Shown: positions 34,292 through 47,877 of the stretch, piece after piece
Numbering within the stretch: the stretch's first letter is position 1
How the letters are laid out: each line of letters starts with the position of its first letter
Assembly (NCBI RefSeq): GCF_036417355.1
Contig: NZ_CP143889.1
Location: 62,001 to 126,000, forward strand
Direction of reading: 5' to 3'
DNA from: Akkermansia sp. RCC_12PD
GTDB taxonomy: Bacteria; Verrucomicrobiota; Verrucomicrobiia; Verrucomicrobiales; Akkermansiaceae
DNA length: 64,000 nt
Program-made: the position numbers and the translations under genes
The notes under the pieces: model-generated
Told to the model about the DNA's origin: nothing
Seen by the model: the letters and a program-made list of their open reading frames with translations, nothing else
Database searches by the model: none

Positions 34292-35941
34292 CTAACGGGT
34301 TTCCCCGTAATTGATGCCCCGTGCATCCAGAATCTCCACATATCTCTTCAGGCGCCTCAGGAAATCCGGATAATTCTTGTCTTCCTTCCGGCTCCATCCC
34401 GTTTCCGCATAAGCGGCTATGCGCGGGAACACACGCCGTTCCAGCTTGTCCGCATCCGGAATCCATTCCGTCCACACCTGGCATCCCAGCCCCAGGACCT
34501 GGTCATGATACCTGGGTTTTAATCCGGGGAAAACGGGCTCAAAGGAATAGGACTTGGACAAGGGCAGCTTCTGCTCATCCTTGTTGATGTAGGTCATGCG
34601 GGAAGTGGAATTGACCACCTGGTGGCCGTCCTCGATAGCCTTGGTGGCGATCTTGTCGGACCCGTACCAGAAATGGATGATCGCCTTCGCGTCCAGCCGG
34701 CCCAAAGCGGCTCCGTGCCCCCCGTCATTGTGAACATCGGAACCCAGGATTTCATTCCAGCCGATCGTCCTCACTCCTTTTTTGGCGAGCATCCCGGAAA
34801 TGCGGTTTGTAAACATGATCTGGAGGTCAGGGAACGTCCTGATGCCCTTCTTCTTCATGAACGCCTCAATGTGGGGGACGCCCTCCCAGTACTTCTTGTA
34901 GCGCACTTCGTCGCCGCCAATGTGGATGATTCCCCCCGGAAAGAGGGAGGCCAGCTCCGTCATCACGTCCCCGATAAACTGGTAGGTGCGCTCGCTGGTG
35001 GGGTCAAAGGCCGCTCCGTCATTGAAGCTGACGGGAATCTCCGGCAGGGGACGCGCCGAAAGCTTCAGTTCCGGATAGGAGACGATGGCTGCGGCGGAAT
35101 GGCCGGGCACGTCTATCTCGGGCACGATGGTGATATTGCGCTCCGCCGCATAACGCACAATGCGCCTGATCTGCTCCTGCGTATAAAAGCCTTCATGGGG
35201 TTTCCCGGCATACTTGCCGCTCCCCCAGGTTTCCACTTCCGTATCCTTCCTTTTGCTGCCCACGGACGTCAGCTTGGGGTACTTCCTGATCTGGATGCGC
35301 CATCCCGCATCATCGGACAAATGCCAATGCAGGATATTCATCTTCAGCAGCCCCATCTGGTCGATCAGCTTCTTAACCTCTTCCTCGCCGAAAAAATGCC
35401 GCGCCTCGTCCAGCATAAAGGCCCGCCATGAAAAGCGGGGATAATCCAGCATGGAAAACGGCTTCTCTGCCACTTTCCAGGCCACGGCGGACTTGTCCGC
35501 GCTGCTCTGGAAAAAGGCTGGCGGAAGCATCTGCGCCAGGCTCTGCCCGGCATAATAAACACCTCTGGGGGAAGCGGCGCGGATGGAAATCAGTCCGGGC
35601 TTTACTTCCAGCCTGTAGGCCTCCGGCCCGTACTGCTTCAGGGAGGCATCCTTCTCAATGCGGATGGCATTAGTTCCACCCGGCCCATCCAAAGCAAGCC
35701 CGGTTCCCTGTGCTAAAAACTGCTGGAGAAAATGGGCCTGCTTCTGGAATCCGGGGTCCTTCTCCCGGCAGACGACGCGGCTTCCGGCATCCAGAATGAC
35801 GCCCCTCTCCGGCCCCGTTTCTCCATACTTCACGGAAACGGGCCGGGGAATGATCTGCTCCTGCCCCTGCGCGGCCATGCAGGCCGCGCCGGAAAGCATC
35901 AGCACGAAAAAGGGGCGGAAAAAGCGCATCATGGCGGCCAT
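34292..35941 (-). CDS. Secreted GH20 beta-N-acetylhexosaminidase
   Basis: About 549 residues from the ATG at 35941, with a signal peptide (MAAMMRFFRPFFVLMLSGAA followed by CMAAQG). The N-terminal GH20b domain (IIPRPVSVKYGE onward, to about 150) precedes the catalytic barrel. Hallmarks are YPRFSWRAFMLDEARHFF, MNILHWHLSDDAGWRI, PEIDVPGHS and the catalytic Asp-Glu pair in IIHIGGDEVRYKKYW. The enzyme uses substrate-assisted hydrolysis to release terminal beta-GlcNAc or GalNAc from mucin-type glycans. The open frame continues to 36460, but that extension is non-conserved and opposes rarA; the start was set at the signal peptide (35932 or 35950 are alternatives). Divergent from rarA. Confidence 0.92.
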   Translation of the reverse strand: MAAMMRFFRPFFVLMLSGAACMAAQGQEQIIPRPVSVKYGETGPERGVILDAGSRVVCREKDPGFQKQAHFLQQFLAQGTGLALDGPGGTNAIRIEKDASLKQYGPEAYRLEVKPGLISIRAASPRGVYYAGQSLAQMLPPAFFQSSADKSAVAWKVAEKPFSMLDYPRFSWRAFMLDEARHFFGEEEVKKLIDQMGLLKMNILHWHLSDDAGWRIQIRKYPKLTSVGSKRKDTEVETWGSGKYAGKPHEGFYTQEQIRRIVRYAAERNITIVPEIDVPGHSAAAIVSYPELKLSARPLPEIPVSFNDGAAFDPTSERTYQFIGDVMTELASLFPGGIIHIGGDEVRYKKYWEGVPHIEAFMKKKGIRTFPDLQIMFTNRISGMLAKKGVRTIGWNEILGSDVHNDGGHGAALGRLDAKAIIHFWYGSDKIATKAIEDGHQVVNSTSRMTYINKDEQKLPLSKSYSFEPVFPGLKPRYHDQVLGLGCQVWTEWIPDADKLERRVFPRIAAYAETGWSRKEDKNYPDFLRRLKRYVEILDARGINYGETR

Positions 35942-36098
35942 GATACACATTTTCCCCTCCATGTCTTTCTCTTTTCCTCCGTCCAGGCACAAAAACCCTT
36001 TCCGGACAGTTCTCCATGACACGCCGGCACCGGCAAACAGCAGCCGTGCCGCCATCCCTCCCTTGCCTTTCCCCTCCGGGCGGCGTACGATGGGCACC

Positions 36099-37478
36099 AT
36101 GAAAAAAGACGACGCCCCCAGCCTGTTCGCCGCCTTTGCGGACCGTCCCCTGGCGGACCGCCTGAGGCCGGCCGCACTGGCTGAAATCGTGGGGCAGGAC
36201 CATCTTCTGGGGGAAGACGGCCTCATACGGCGCATGGCGGACTCCGGCAAACTGACCAGCTTCGTCCTGTGGGGGCCGCCCGGCTGCGGAAAAACCACGC
36301 TGGCGCGCATTCTGGCCACGCGCACGTCCATGCACTTCGTGGCGCTTTCCGCCGTCTTCTCCGGCATGGCAGACCTCCGGAAAGCCTTTGACGAGGCGGC
36401 CAAACGCCGGGAATACGGGGAAGGCACCCTCCTGTTTGTGGATGAGATACACCGCTTCAACCGCGCCCAGCAGGACGGCTTCCTGCCTTATGTGGAAAAC
36501 GGCACCGTCACGCTGGTGGGCGCTACCACGGAAAACCCCTCCTTTGAACTCAACAGCGCCCTGCTCTCACGCTGCAAGGTCTTCGTCATGCACGCTCTGG
36601 ACGCCGCAGCTCTGGACAGCATCATTGAACGGGCGGAATCCCTCCTCCAGCGGAAGCTGCCGCTCACACCGGAAGCCCGCGCCACCCTGGTGGACCTGGC
36701 GGACGGCGACGGCCGCTACCTCATCAACCTGATGGAAAGCGTCTTTGACCTGTGCAGGCCGGACGACGTCCTGGACACGGAGGCCCTCCTGAAAATCGTC
36801 CAGCAGCGCGCCCCGGTGTACGACAAGGACAGGGAAGGCCATTACAACCTGATCAGCGCCCTGCACAAATCCCTGCGCGGTTCGGACACAGACGCGGCCC
36901 TGTACTGGGCCGCCCGCATGCTCCAGGGCGGGGAGGACCCCCTCTACCTGCTGCGCCGCCTGACCCGCTTTGCGATGGAAGACATCAGCCTGGCGGACCC
37001 CGCCGCGCTCCAGATGGCGATCGCCGCGTGGGACACGTACGAACGGCTGGGCTCTCCGGAAGGGGAGCTGGCCATTGCGGAACTGGTCATCTACCTGGGG
37101 TGCGCCCCTAAGTCCAACAGTGCCTACACTGCATGGGGAGCCGCTCAAAAAGCCGCCAGGGAACACGGCTCACTGATGCCGCCCGCGCACATCCTGAACG
37201 CCCCCACCAGGCTGATGAAGGAACTGGGATACGGAAAGGACTACGCCTACGACCACGATGCGCCGGACGCCTTTTCCGGACAGAACTACTTCCCGGACAA
37301 GATGCCCCGCCGCCAGTTCTACAAGCCGCCGGAACGGGGATTTGAACGGGAAATCAACAAGCGGCTGGCCTACTGGGACAAACTGCGCCGCCAGCGGGCG
37401 GAAGAAGATTCCGGCAGTTCCGGCACGCGGAGAGGCCGGAAAAAGCCCCCCGCTCCGGAGGAACAGGAACCATCATGA
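36099..37478 (+). CDS. rarA: Replication-associated recombination protein A (RarA/MgsA)
   Basis: A 459-residue AAA+ ATPase of the clamp-loader group that acts at stalled replication forks. Seen: IVGQDHLLGEDGLIRRM near the N-terminus, Walker A GPPGCGKTT (about 56-64), Walker B LLFVDEIHRFNRAQQD (about 111-126), sensor 1 GATTENPSFELNSALLSRC, and the RarA-specific C-terminal tetramerisation region (YYPDKM-like NYFPDKMPRRQFYKP near 402). The last 30 residues are a basic low-complexity tail. ATG at 36090 is an alternative three codons upstream. The stop overlaps the convergent GH2 gene by 6 bases. Confidence 0.94.
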   Translation: MKKDDAPSLFAAFADRPLADRLRPAALAEIVGQDHLLGEDGLIRRMADSGKLTSFVLWGPPGCGKTTLARILATRTSMHFVALSAVFSGMADLRKAFDEAAKRREYGEGTLLFVDEIHRFNRAQQDGFLPYVENGTVTLVGATTENPSFELNSALLSRCKVFVMHALDAAALDSIIERAESLLQRKLPLTPEARATLVDLADGDGRYLINLMESVFDLCRPDDVLDTEALLKIVQQRAPVYDKDREGHYNLISALHKSLRGSDTDAALYWAARMLQGGEDPLYLLRRLTRFAMEDISLADPAALQMAIAAWDTYERLGSPEGELAIAELVIYLGCAPKSNSAYTAWGAAQKAAREHGSLMPPAHILNAPTRLMKELGYGKDYAYDHDAPDAFSGQNYFPDKMPRRQFYKPPERGFEREINKRLAYWDKLRRQRAEEDSGSSGTRRGRKKPPAPEEQEPS

Positions 37479-40040
37479 GGCATCCGCCGGCCATACGGCC
37501 GCTTCCGCAATCCCCTGCCCCGGCGACAGCCGGATGCGGACATACCTGGCTTCGGCGTCCTCCGGACACGCTGCGGTCAGCTCCGTCCCGTCCTTGTTCA
37601 TAACGGTTTTAACGTCCTTCCAGGTGTTGCCGTCCCTGCTGATCTGCACCACGGGAGCCTGCCCCTTCCAGACCCCGGCGGCCTTCACCTCAATCCGGTC
37701 CAGGCGGAATTCAAACTCCATGTCCAGCCGCCACCACGGCGCCTTGTCTTCCGCGGACGGCAGCCACGAGGAAGCGCCATCTCCGTCGGACGCCTTCATC
37801 GCGTCCTGAAGGTTGGAGGAAGCGGAACAGGGCCGCAATGCCGCCAGATTCGCCTTCTCTCCGGTTCCGGACCGGCCATGCCGCGCCAGCTGGGCGTCCC
37901 TCTCCTGCGCAGTAAAACGCTTGTAGGGCCTGTCCCGCGTTTCCGCGCTCCTGCCCGCCACATACTCCGGGGCCTTCCGGGAAACGATTTGGAGGCTGTC
38001 TCCTTTCAATCCGGGGGAAGACGCCTTGATGACCGTTTTCCCGGCATAATAAGACCGGAACTCAATGGCTGCGCAGCCGTCAATGAGGTCGATATCCGTT
38101 CCGGGCGTGAACGTGATACTCTTGCCGGTGGGAAACTCTCCGGGGCCGGACTCCACCGTGAGCGTCACCGGAACGGCATTTGCTATCTGCCTCCCGGAGG
38201 CATCCGCCACCTTCACGGTGACGTGTACATCATCCGTGCCGTCAGCCGGGCTGATGGTCTTCTTGTCCGCGGACAGCTTCACCTGTGCCGGAGTTCCCTT
38301 CACGGGCCATTCCGGCGGGGGAATGCGTTTGAACTCATTCCTGTACCAGTACCAGGCGCGCTTGGGGATGCGGAAATAATCCACAATGCCCATGCGGCCG
38401 CCGGATGGCCAGATGCTGCCGTGGTCAAACCCGCACCAGACCGCCTCCCCCACGCGCCAGGGATAGCGCACTCCCGCCTCCTTGTCCTTCTTCATATCCC
38501 CCCAGCCCGGCGCGTACGCTCCCGGCCTCTTGCAGCTCACGGAACCGTATTCCGTCACCATGCTGGGCCTTCCGGGCGTCTTCACGCGTGAGCCGTCCCC
38601 GTTGAAAGCGGCCAAGTCCCCCAGTTTGTCAAAATTCCCGCGCTGGCCTCCCCCCGCGCACACGGGGCGCGTCGGGTCCAGCTCCTTCACCAGCGCGATG
38701 AGTCTGGAGCACAGTTCCCTGGACTCCTGCGCATGCTGGGTGAAAAACGGCTCATTGCTGATGCTCCAGATGACGATGGAAGGATGGTTCCGGAATTGCA
38801 GCACCATTTCCCTCACCTGGCGCATGCAGCTTTCCTCAAACGCGGCGCGGTCCTTCTCTTCCGTGGGGTAGGCGTCGCAATTCCAGTACCTGTTGTGCTC
38901 CTTGAACCCGCCCATTCCCCAGAAAATGCCTTCATTCAGCATGCACATGCCCTCCCGGTCGCAGGCGTCCAGAAAAGCCTGGGAATGGGGATAATGGGAG
39001 CCGCGGATGAAATTGAACCCGGCGTTCTTCATCAGCAGCACGTCACGGCGCGCCCCGGCGTCCGTCACGGCGTCCCCCCATCCTGCGTGGTCCTGGTGCA
39101 CATTGGCTCCTTGCAGATAAACGGGCTTCCCGTTAATCAGCATGCCCCGGTCCGCCGTCAGCTCCAGGGTGCGGAAACCCAGGGGATTTTCTGTCCGGTC
39201 CAGCGTCTTTCCCTTCTCGTCCACCAGCTCCGTCGTCACCCGGTACATGTTGGGAGCTGACGGGCTCCACAACCTGGGAGCGGCCAGCGGAGGCAGGTCC
39301 GTTTGAACGCGGTCCGCCACTCCCGCGCCCAGCTTCACGGACTTCTCCCCGCGCAAAACCACACGGCCGCCCTTCTCCTCGCGCACCGTATGGCGCACGG
39401 AAAACTTCTTCATTTCCGGGGAATCATTCTTCACCTCCGTCAGGATGCGCACCTTCCCGCGGGCAGACGTTGCTTCCGGCGTCTGCACCCAGACGCCGTG
39501 GGCCGGAATATGCACGGGGGAACACACGTGCAAATGCACGTTCCGGTACAGGCCGCCGGAAAAGGTATGCTCCCCGGCCCGCGGGGCGATGCGGGGACTC
39601 CAGCGGTTGTCCACGCGCACCTCCACCCAATTCTCTCCGGGATTCAGAAAAGGCGTCAAATCCGTCCGGAACGCCGTATACCCCCCTTCATGCGTTCCCG
39701 CCGGCTTTCCGTTCACAGTCACCTCCGCCACCTGGAAGGCTGCGCCGCAATCCAGAAAAACCTTCTGCCCCACCCATTCCTCCGGCATCACAAGCTTCTT
39801 GCGGTAGGAACCGCGCCCCGTGTAAAAGGAATCGGACATGAAATAGGGCAGGCTGAACGTATGGGGCAGATGCGCCGTCCGCCAGCCGCTCTTTCCGGGT
39901 TCGTCTTCCAGCCGGAACTCCCAGCCGCGGTTCCAGACCATCCTTCTAGTGACAGGAGGGGCTTCTTCCCCATATCCCGCTCCGGCCGCCGACACGCACA
40001 ATGCGGTCACTCCCAGCACGAATGCAACAGTCTTCAGCAT
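37473..40040 (-). CDS. Secreted GH2 glycosidase with C-terminal F5/8-like domain
   Basis: An 855-residue exported enzyme with a signal peptide (MLKTVAFVLGVTALCVSAAGA). The GH2 order is sugar-binding domain (about 35-190, FSGGLYRNVHLHV), immunoglobulin-like domain, then TIM barrel with GANVHQDHAGWGD, IRGSHYPHS, the acid/base Glu in IWSISNEPFFTQ (about 443) and the nucleophile in MVTEYGSVS (about 516). A Big-type immunoglobulin-like module and a discoidin-like module (ASSNLQDAMKASDGDGASSW) close the protein. Beta-galactosidase is the likeliest activity; other GH2 specificities (glucuronidase, mannosidase) cannot be excluded by eye. It converges with rarA, overlapping by 6 bases. Confidence 0.88.
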   Translation of the reverse strand: MLKTVAFVLGVTALCVSAAGAGYGEEAPPVTRRMVWNRGWEFRLEDEPGKSGWRTAHLPHTFSLPYFMSDSFYTGRGSYRKKLVMPEEWVGQKVFLDCGAAFQVAEVTVNGKPAGTHEGGYTAFRTDLTPFLNPGENWVEVRVDNRWSPRIAPRAGEHTFSGGLYRNVHLHVCSPVHIPAHGVWVQTPEATSARGKVRILTEVKNDSPEMKKFSVRHTVREEKGGRVVLRGEKSVKLGAGVADRVQTDLPPLAAPRLWSPSAPNMYRVTTELVDEKGKTLDRTENPLGFRTLELTADRGMLINGKPVYLQGANVHQDHAGWGDAVTDAGARRDVLLMKNAGFNFIRGSHYPHSQAFLDACDREGMCMLNEGIFWGMGGFKEHNRYWNCDAYPTEEKDRAAFEESCMRQVREMVLQFRNHPSIVIWSISNEPFFTQHAQESRELCSRLIALVKELDPTRPVCAGGGQRGNFDKLGDLAAFNGDGSRVKTPGRPSMVTEYGSVSCKRPGAYAPGWGDMKKDKEAGVRYPWRVGEAVWCGFDHGSIWPSGGRMGIVDYFRIPKRAWYWYRNEFKRIPPPEWPVKGTPAQVKLSADKKTISPADGTDDVHVTVKVADASGRQIANAVPVTLTVESGPGEFPTGKSITFTPGTDIDLIDGCAAIEFRSYYAGKTVIKASSPGLKGDSLQIVSRKAPEYVAGRSAETRDRPYKRFTAQERDAQLARHGRSGTGEKANLAALRPCSASSNLQDAMKASDGDGASSWLPSAEDKAPWWRLDMEFEFRLDRIEVKAAGVWKGQAPVVQISRDGNTWKDVKTVMNKDGTELTAACPEDAEARYVRIRLSPGQGIAEAAVWPADAS

Positions 40041-40379
40041 AAAAAAGTTACTACCTTATGTTCCCTTTTCTTTCAAAGAAAAAACATTTCCGCCTCCGGG
40101 ATATTCTTCAAAAAGTCAGATACGGAGGAAACGGAAAACGTTGAGAAATGAACACCGTTCTTCAACAAATCCGTAATTCGTCTTTCACGAACTTCCCTGA
40201 CGACAGGAATGCCTCCTTTAACATGGCCATGAAAACGCCCTGCCGGGAAAAACGGCCGCCAGCGTTCCCTCCGGGTCCGTTCCGGAGACGGAGACATACC
40301 CAGGAACGGCAGGCCGCGCACCCTTTCCGGGATGCGCGGCAGGAAAGTGCCTTTATCCAAGATCACGCCGGCTCGTCCA
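40041..40379. other. Intergenic between two GH2 genes
   Basis: About 340 bases. A CCGCGCA (40314-40320) / TGCGCGG (40333-40339) inverted repeat with further GC pairing in the loop lies 40 bases beyond the stop of the upstream GH2 gene. It has no U-tract, so it is a weak terminator candidate. The promoter of the 37473-40040 gene should lie near 40041-40130, which is AT-rich. Confidence 0.45.
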
Positions 40380-44276
<3,897 letters not shown>

Positions 44277-46412
44277 TTATTTATATTTTTTAATGGACGG
44301 GGCCTGATAGCGTTCAGAGCCTTTTTCCCCCTCCTTGCCGGGTTTCAGCGTCCACTTGCAGGAATCCGTATAAGTCTTGCCCCCGATCGTGGCCGTGGCC
44401 GTAATGGTATTGACGCCAGGCTTGAGGGCCACCTCGGGCCAGACGGCGCGCTTGAGTTCATCCGGCCTGGCGCTGCCCACAGCCTTGCCGTTGACGCTCA
44501 GCTTCACGGAGGAAGCATTGCTGTACACCTTTACGGGCACCGTTTTTTCCGTACGCTCCGCAAACCTGCGGGATGTGATGTAAACCGTGGGTTTGGGACT
44601 CCAGTTGGCCTTGTAGAAGAAGTAGGCGTCCTTGGGAGTCTTGCGGTCGTAAGTCACCAGCCCCTTGTCGTTGATGCCGGGATTTTCCCCCTCGAAACGC
44701 GCGGCGGACCCGAAGTCGAACATGTTCCAGACAAAAGAGCCCCATACTTCCGGGCGTTCCTTGATGCACTTGTAATTGATTTCATGCGCATGGGCCTGCC
44801 ATTCCTCCGGATGCCAGAATCCCGTGGGAGATGGACGCTTGGGGGGATTTTCATGCATGCCGATGCTGGCGCCATGGCCGTACTCGCTGATGGCGATCCC
44901 CCTGGAGGCATGGTCGCGGATGAATCCGTTCAGGTTCCCTTTCATGGTTTCCGGGCCGCCTCCGTACCAGCCGGGGTAGGAGTTAAAGGCGATGTGGTCC
45001 GGAATATTGTTCAGCTTTTTGCGGCCCGGCTGGTTGGTGGCTCCCACCGTCATGCGGGTAGGATCCGTTTCTTTCACGAACTTGTTCAGTTCAATCAACT
45101 CCGCCTCCATGTCCACCCCCTTGGTGGAAGCCTCCGGCTGGTGGCCGATTTCATTGAAAATACCCCACATGCAGATGGAAGGATGGTTCCAGTGCTGGTA
45201 AATCATTTCCCTGGCCTGGAAACGGTTGTTTTCCCGGAATTCGGGAGTGTCCCGCACCAGGTTGACGTTGGAAACCTCAGACCAGACGATCAGTCCCGTC
45301 CTGTCGCACAAATTATAAATGTTTGTGGAAGCAGGATAATGCCCGGTTCTCAGGCCGTCCGCCCCCATGTCCGCAATCAGCCTGATATCCTGCTCTTCAT
45401 CTTCCGGAGACAGGGCCCAGCCCTTGCCCTTTCGGTCCTGGTGGCGGCTGACGCCCTTGATCTGCATGGTTTTGCCATTCAGAACAAAACCCCGCCCCGG
45501 ATCAACGGAAACGGTTCTAAGCCCCAGCGGCTGCACCATCTCATCCGTCTGTCCGTCCTCCGTCCGGATGGAAACCTTCACCTGGTACAGATACGGGTTT
45601 TTAGTGGCGTTCCACGGCACGGGATTGGAAATGGCCAGCATGACGGGGACCTCCAGGCTTTTCTTTTCCTCTGCAGAGGCCTTCACCGTCTTCCCGGCCA
45701 CTTTCTTCCCCTGCTTGTTCAGAATTTCCACGGCAACGGTCACATCGCCCTTGGCTTCGGCAGAATTCAGCAGGGTTTTCACTTCCACTTCCGCCTTGGA
45801 ATTGTCCAGGGATCGGGTGGTGATGAACACTCCGGGAGAAGCGTAAAAGAGGGGGTCAATGCAGACCTGGTCCGTCTCAATCAATTCGATGGGGCGGTAC
45901 AGGCCGCCGAACATGGAAAAATCTCCCCGCTGGGGCGCGATATGATCCCGCTGCGTATTGTCCACCATAACGGAAACGGTATTGCTCCCCTTTTTCAGCA
46001 GGGACGTGATTTCATGGCAGAATGCGGTAAACGCCCCTTCATGCCTGCCGGCTGGCTTTCCATTGACGGATACCTCGGAAACGATGCTGGCCCCCTCTCC
46101 CCGAATGAAATACCTTTTGCCCGGCTTGGGAGCCACGGGCAGGGTGCGGGTGTAAACAGCAGGACCGCGCTTGTAAACTCCGCTGTCAACGGATTTGGCG
46201 TCTCCATTTTTCCCTTTCACGCCGTCGGCGGCATCCGACGCATTCCAGGTATGCGGCACGGTTACTTTTTCAGAAGGGCCTCCGTCAAAGCGGTAATCCC
46301 AGGAACCGGTCAGAGGATACACTTCACGCGCATCCGCCATTGCCAGGAGAGAACCCAGAGCGCAGCACAGGCCAGCGCATGATACATTGAGAGAATGAAT
46401 TCTGATAACCAT
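44277..46412 (-). CDS. Secreted GH2 glycosidase, first gene of a two-gene GH2 operon
   Basis: About 711 residues from the ATG at 46412, with a signal peptide (NVSCAGLCCALGSLLAMADA). A shorter GH2 enzyme: sugar-binding domain (VPHTWNASDAADG, FSMFGGLYRPIELIE), Ig-like domain, barrel with IKGVSRHQDRKGKGWA and RTGHYPAS. The acid/base Glu is in MWGIFNEIGHQPEAS and the nucleophile in IAISEYGHGASIG. A final Ig-like domain follows (VYSNASSVKLSVNGKAVGSA). Fifteen bases of open frame precede 46412 further upstream but would spoil the signal peptide. Galactosidase activity is likely by family, not proven by motif. Confidence 0.9.
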   Translation of the reverse strand: MVIRIHSLNVSCAGLCCALGSLLAMADAREVYPLTGSWDYRFDGGPSEKVTVPHTWNASDAADGVKGKNGDAKSVDSGVYKRGPAVYTRTLPVAPKPGKRYFIRGEGASIVSEVSVNGKPAGRHEGAFTAFCHEITSLLKKGSNTVSVMVDNTQRDHIAPQRGDFSMFGGLYRPIELIETDQVCIDPLFYASPGVFITTRSLDNSKAEVEVKTLLNSAEAKGDVTVAVEILNKQGKKVAGKTVKASAEEKKSLEVPVMLAISNPVPWNATKNPYLYQVKVSIRTEDGQTDEMVQPLGLRTVSVDPGRGFVLNGKTMQIKGVSRHQDRKGKGWALSPEDEEQDIRLIADMGADGLRTGHYPASTNIYNLCDRTGLIVWSEVSNVNLVRDTPEFRENNRFQAREMIYQHWNHPSICMWGIFNEIGHQPEASTKGVDMEAELIELNKFVKETDPTRMTVGATNQPGRKKLNNIPDHIAFNSYPGWYGGGPETMKGNLNGFIRDHASRGIAISEYGHGASIGMHENPPKRPSPTGFWHPEEWQAHAHEINYKCIKERPEVWGSFVWNMFDFGSAARFEGENPGINDKGLVTYDRKTPKDAYFFYKANWSPKPTVYITSRRFAERTEKTVPVKVYSNASSVKLSVNGKAVGSARPDELKRAVWPEVALKPGVNTITATATIGGKTYTDSCKWTLKPGKEGEKGSERYQAPSIKKYK

Positions 46413-46732
46413 GGTAAGGATAATAAGTCTACTGCATACGTTCCCTGCCGTCAATATCTTTCATGATGCCGGACTGGCATTCCGCCGGGGATGTTTTTTA
46501 CCGGAATAAGCGTTCCGGCGGCTTTCGGCACGGAATGAAGGAAGGACGGCGGCTTCCAACATTTTTTCCACTGCTTCTCTGGAACCTTGGATTTTCCGAT
46601 CGGATCAAAGAAACCGGAAGTAACAACATAACCTTGTTGGTTACGCGTTTTCCGATAGAAAACATAATTTTTCTTTACTATAAGGAATGCCTTTTTCGTT
46701 AAACCCGTGTTTGTGACAACACGTGAACCAAT
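46413..46732. other. Divergent intergenic region between GH2 operon and recombinase
   Basis: About 320 bases. It holds a CCGGAA/TTCCGG inverted repeat (46501-46518), an imperfect palindrome GTAACAACA...TGTTGGTTAC (46620-46644) and a perfect CGTGTT-N6-AACACG element (46706-46723) just before the recombinase start. Promoters for both directions should lie here. Confidence 0.5.
46706..46723. repeat. Perfect inverted repeat just upstream of the recombinase start
   Basis: CGTGTT (46706-46711) and AACACG (46718-46723) are separated by TGTGAC, 9 bases before the ATG at 46733. It could be an operator for autoregulation, a recombinase site, or an RNA hairpin that hides the translation start. Confidence 0.55.
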
Positions 46733-47824
46733 ATGAGAAAAACACCGAAAACGAATAAATTGCGATATGTTGGAGCCGCGCTCCTGGAGGGAGAATCCGT
46801 TACTCTGATTCAGGCAGCGAGGCTGGTACTGGAAATCAAGGAAGCCCTGGGTGACGAAATTTGCACCATCAACAGATGCCGGGAAGTCGTTTCCCTGGGG
46901 CTGAACGCCATCAAAAACAAGCACCATACGGTCAGCTTCGGGACGGCGGCGGTGGAATGCCTGCGTTCCAAAAGCCACCGCAGGCCCCGCACGCTGACGG
47001 ACATCAGGAGCATCATCCAGAAGCTCAAGAAAAGCAATCCGGAACTGGAACAGACACCTCTGCGGAACATCAGCGTGGAAGACTGCCAGAGCATCCTGAT
47101 GAATACCTTCACCACCTCCCGCCAGAGGCACAAGGCAAGACTGATCCTGAGCGGCATTTTTTCCTTCTCCGTCAAGCGCGGCTGGTGCGATGAAAATCCG
47201 ATTCTGAGAGTGGACACGCCGTTCCTGAAGGAACAGGAGATCCCCGCCCTGACATTGAAGGAGGTGACGCTCCTGTTCAAGACATGCATGGACGAATTCA
47301 ACGGAAGCTGCGTTGCCGGTGCGGCCCTGATGATTTTTGCGGGCATCCGTCCGCAGGAAGTGGAGCGCCTGCTCTGGGAAAACATCGCCATCCGGGACGG
47401 TTGCGTAATCCTGAATTCCAAACATACTAAAACAGGCGGAGCGCGCCACGTCACCATTCTGCCCGTGCTGGCCAAATGGCTCAAATTCTGCCGCGACAGG
47501 ACAAAGCCGGGCCCTCTCACGCCCATTTGCCCGAAGGGATGGACGATCAAATGGCGCAAAATCCGCAGAAGAGCCGGATGGGGCAGCAGGAAGAGATCAT
47601 GGATGCCGGACTGCCTGCGGCATACCTACGCCAGCTATCATGCCAAGCATTTCAAGGACTACAACCTGCTGCAAATGGAAATGGGGCACCGCTCCTCCTC
47701 CCTGCTCCGCACGCGGTACCTGAACATGAAGGGGATTTCCGTCCAGACGGCCAACCGCTTCTGGGCCCTGACCCCGGCAAAGGTGATTGAGGAAATGGAG
47801 GCCCCGGCGGAAATGTCCCAGTAA
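46733..47824 (+). CDS. Stand-alone tyrosine recombinase / phage-type integrase
   Basis: A 363-residue site-specific recombinase. The N-terminal part (1 to about 150) would be the arm- and core-binding domains (SVEDCQSILMNTFTTSRQRH). The catalytic domain has the first Arg in MIFAGIRPQEVERLLWENI (about 206), the beta-strand Lys in LNSKHTKTGGARHV (about 228), LRHTYASYHAKHF (about 298), the second His/Arg pair position in MGHRSSSLLRTRYL and the nucleophilic Tyr in that last segment (about 331). All active-site positions look intact. There is no excisionase, relaxase or cargo next to it, so it may be an inversion-type recombinase or a leftover integrase. Convergent with speA. Confidence 0.9.
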   Translation: MRKTPKTNKLRYVGAALLEGESVTLIQAARLVLEIKEALGDEICTINRCREVVSLGLNAIKNKHHTVSFGTAAVECLRSKSHRRPRTLTDIRSIIQKLKKSNPELEQTPLRNISVEDCQSILMNTFTTSRQRHKARLILSGIFSFSVKRGWCDENPILRVDTPFLKEQEIPALTLKEVTLLFKTCMDEFNGSCVAGAALMIFAGIRPQEVERLLWENIAIRDGCVILNSKHTKTGGARHVTILPVLAKWLKFCRDRTKPGPLTPICPKGWTIKWRKIRRRAGWGSRKRSWMPDCLRHTYASYHAKHFKDYNLLQMEMGHRSSSLLRTRYLNMKGISVQTANRFWALTPAKVIEEMEAPAEMSQ

Positions 47825-47877
47825 CCGCCGTTCCGGCAGGTACGGAAAAATCCGCCGCTCCGGAGCAACACTTTTCC

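Noticed and set aside
35658-36098. Upstream extension of the rarA open frame
   Set aside because: It overlaps the GH20 gene in antisense. RarA proteins start with the segment encoded from about 36099.
35942-36460. N-terminal extension of the GH20 open frame beyond its signal peptide
   Set aside because: The added residues have no family character and lie opposite the 5' part of rarA. A signal peptide at 35941 gives a normal GH20 protein.
46501-46518. CCGGAA/TTCCGG hairpin as a terminator
   Set aside because: The T-run is on the wrong side for both strands, so it is not a standard terminator.
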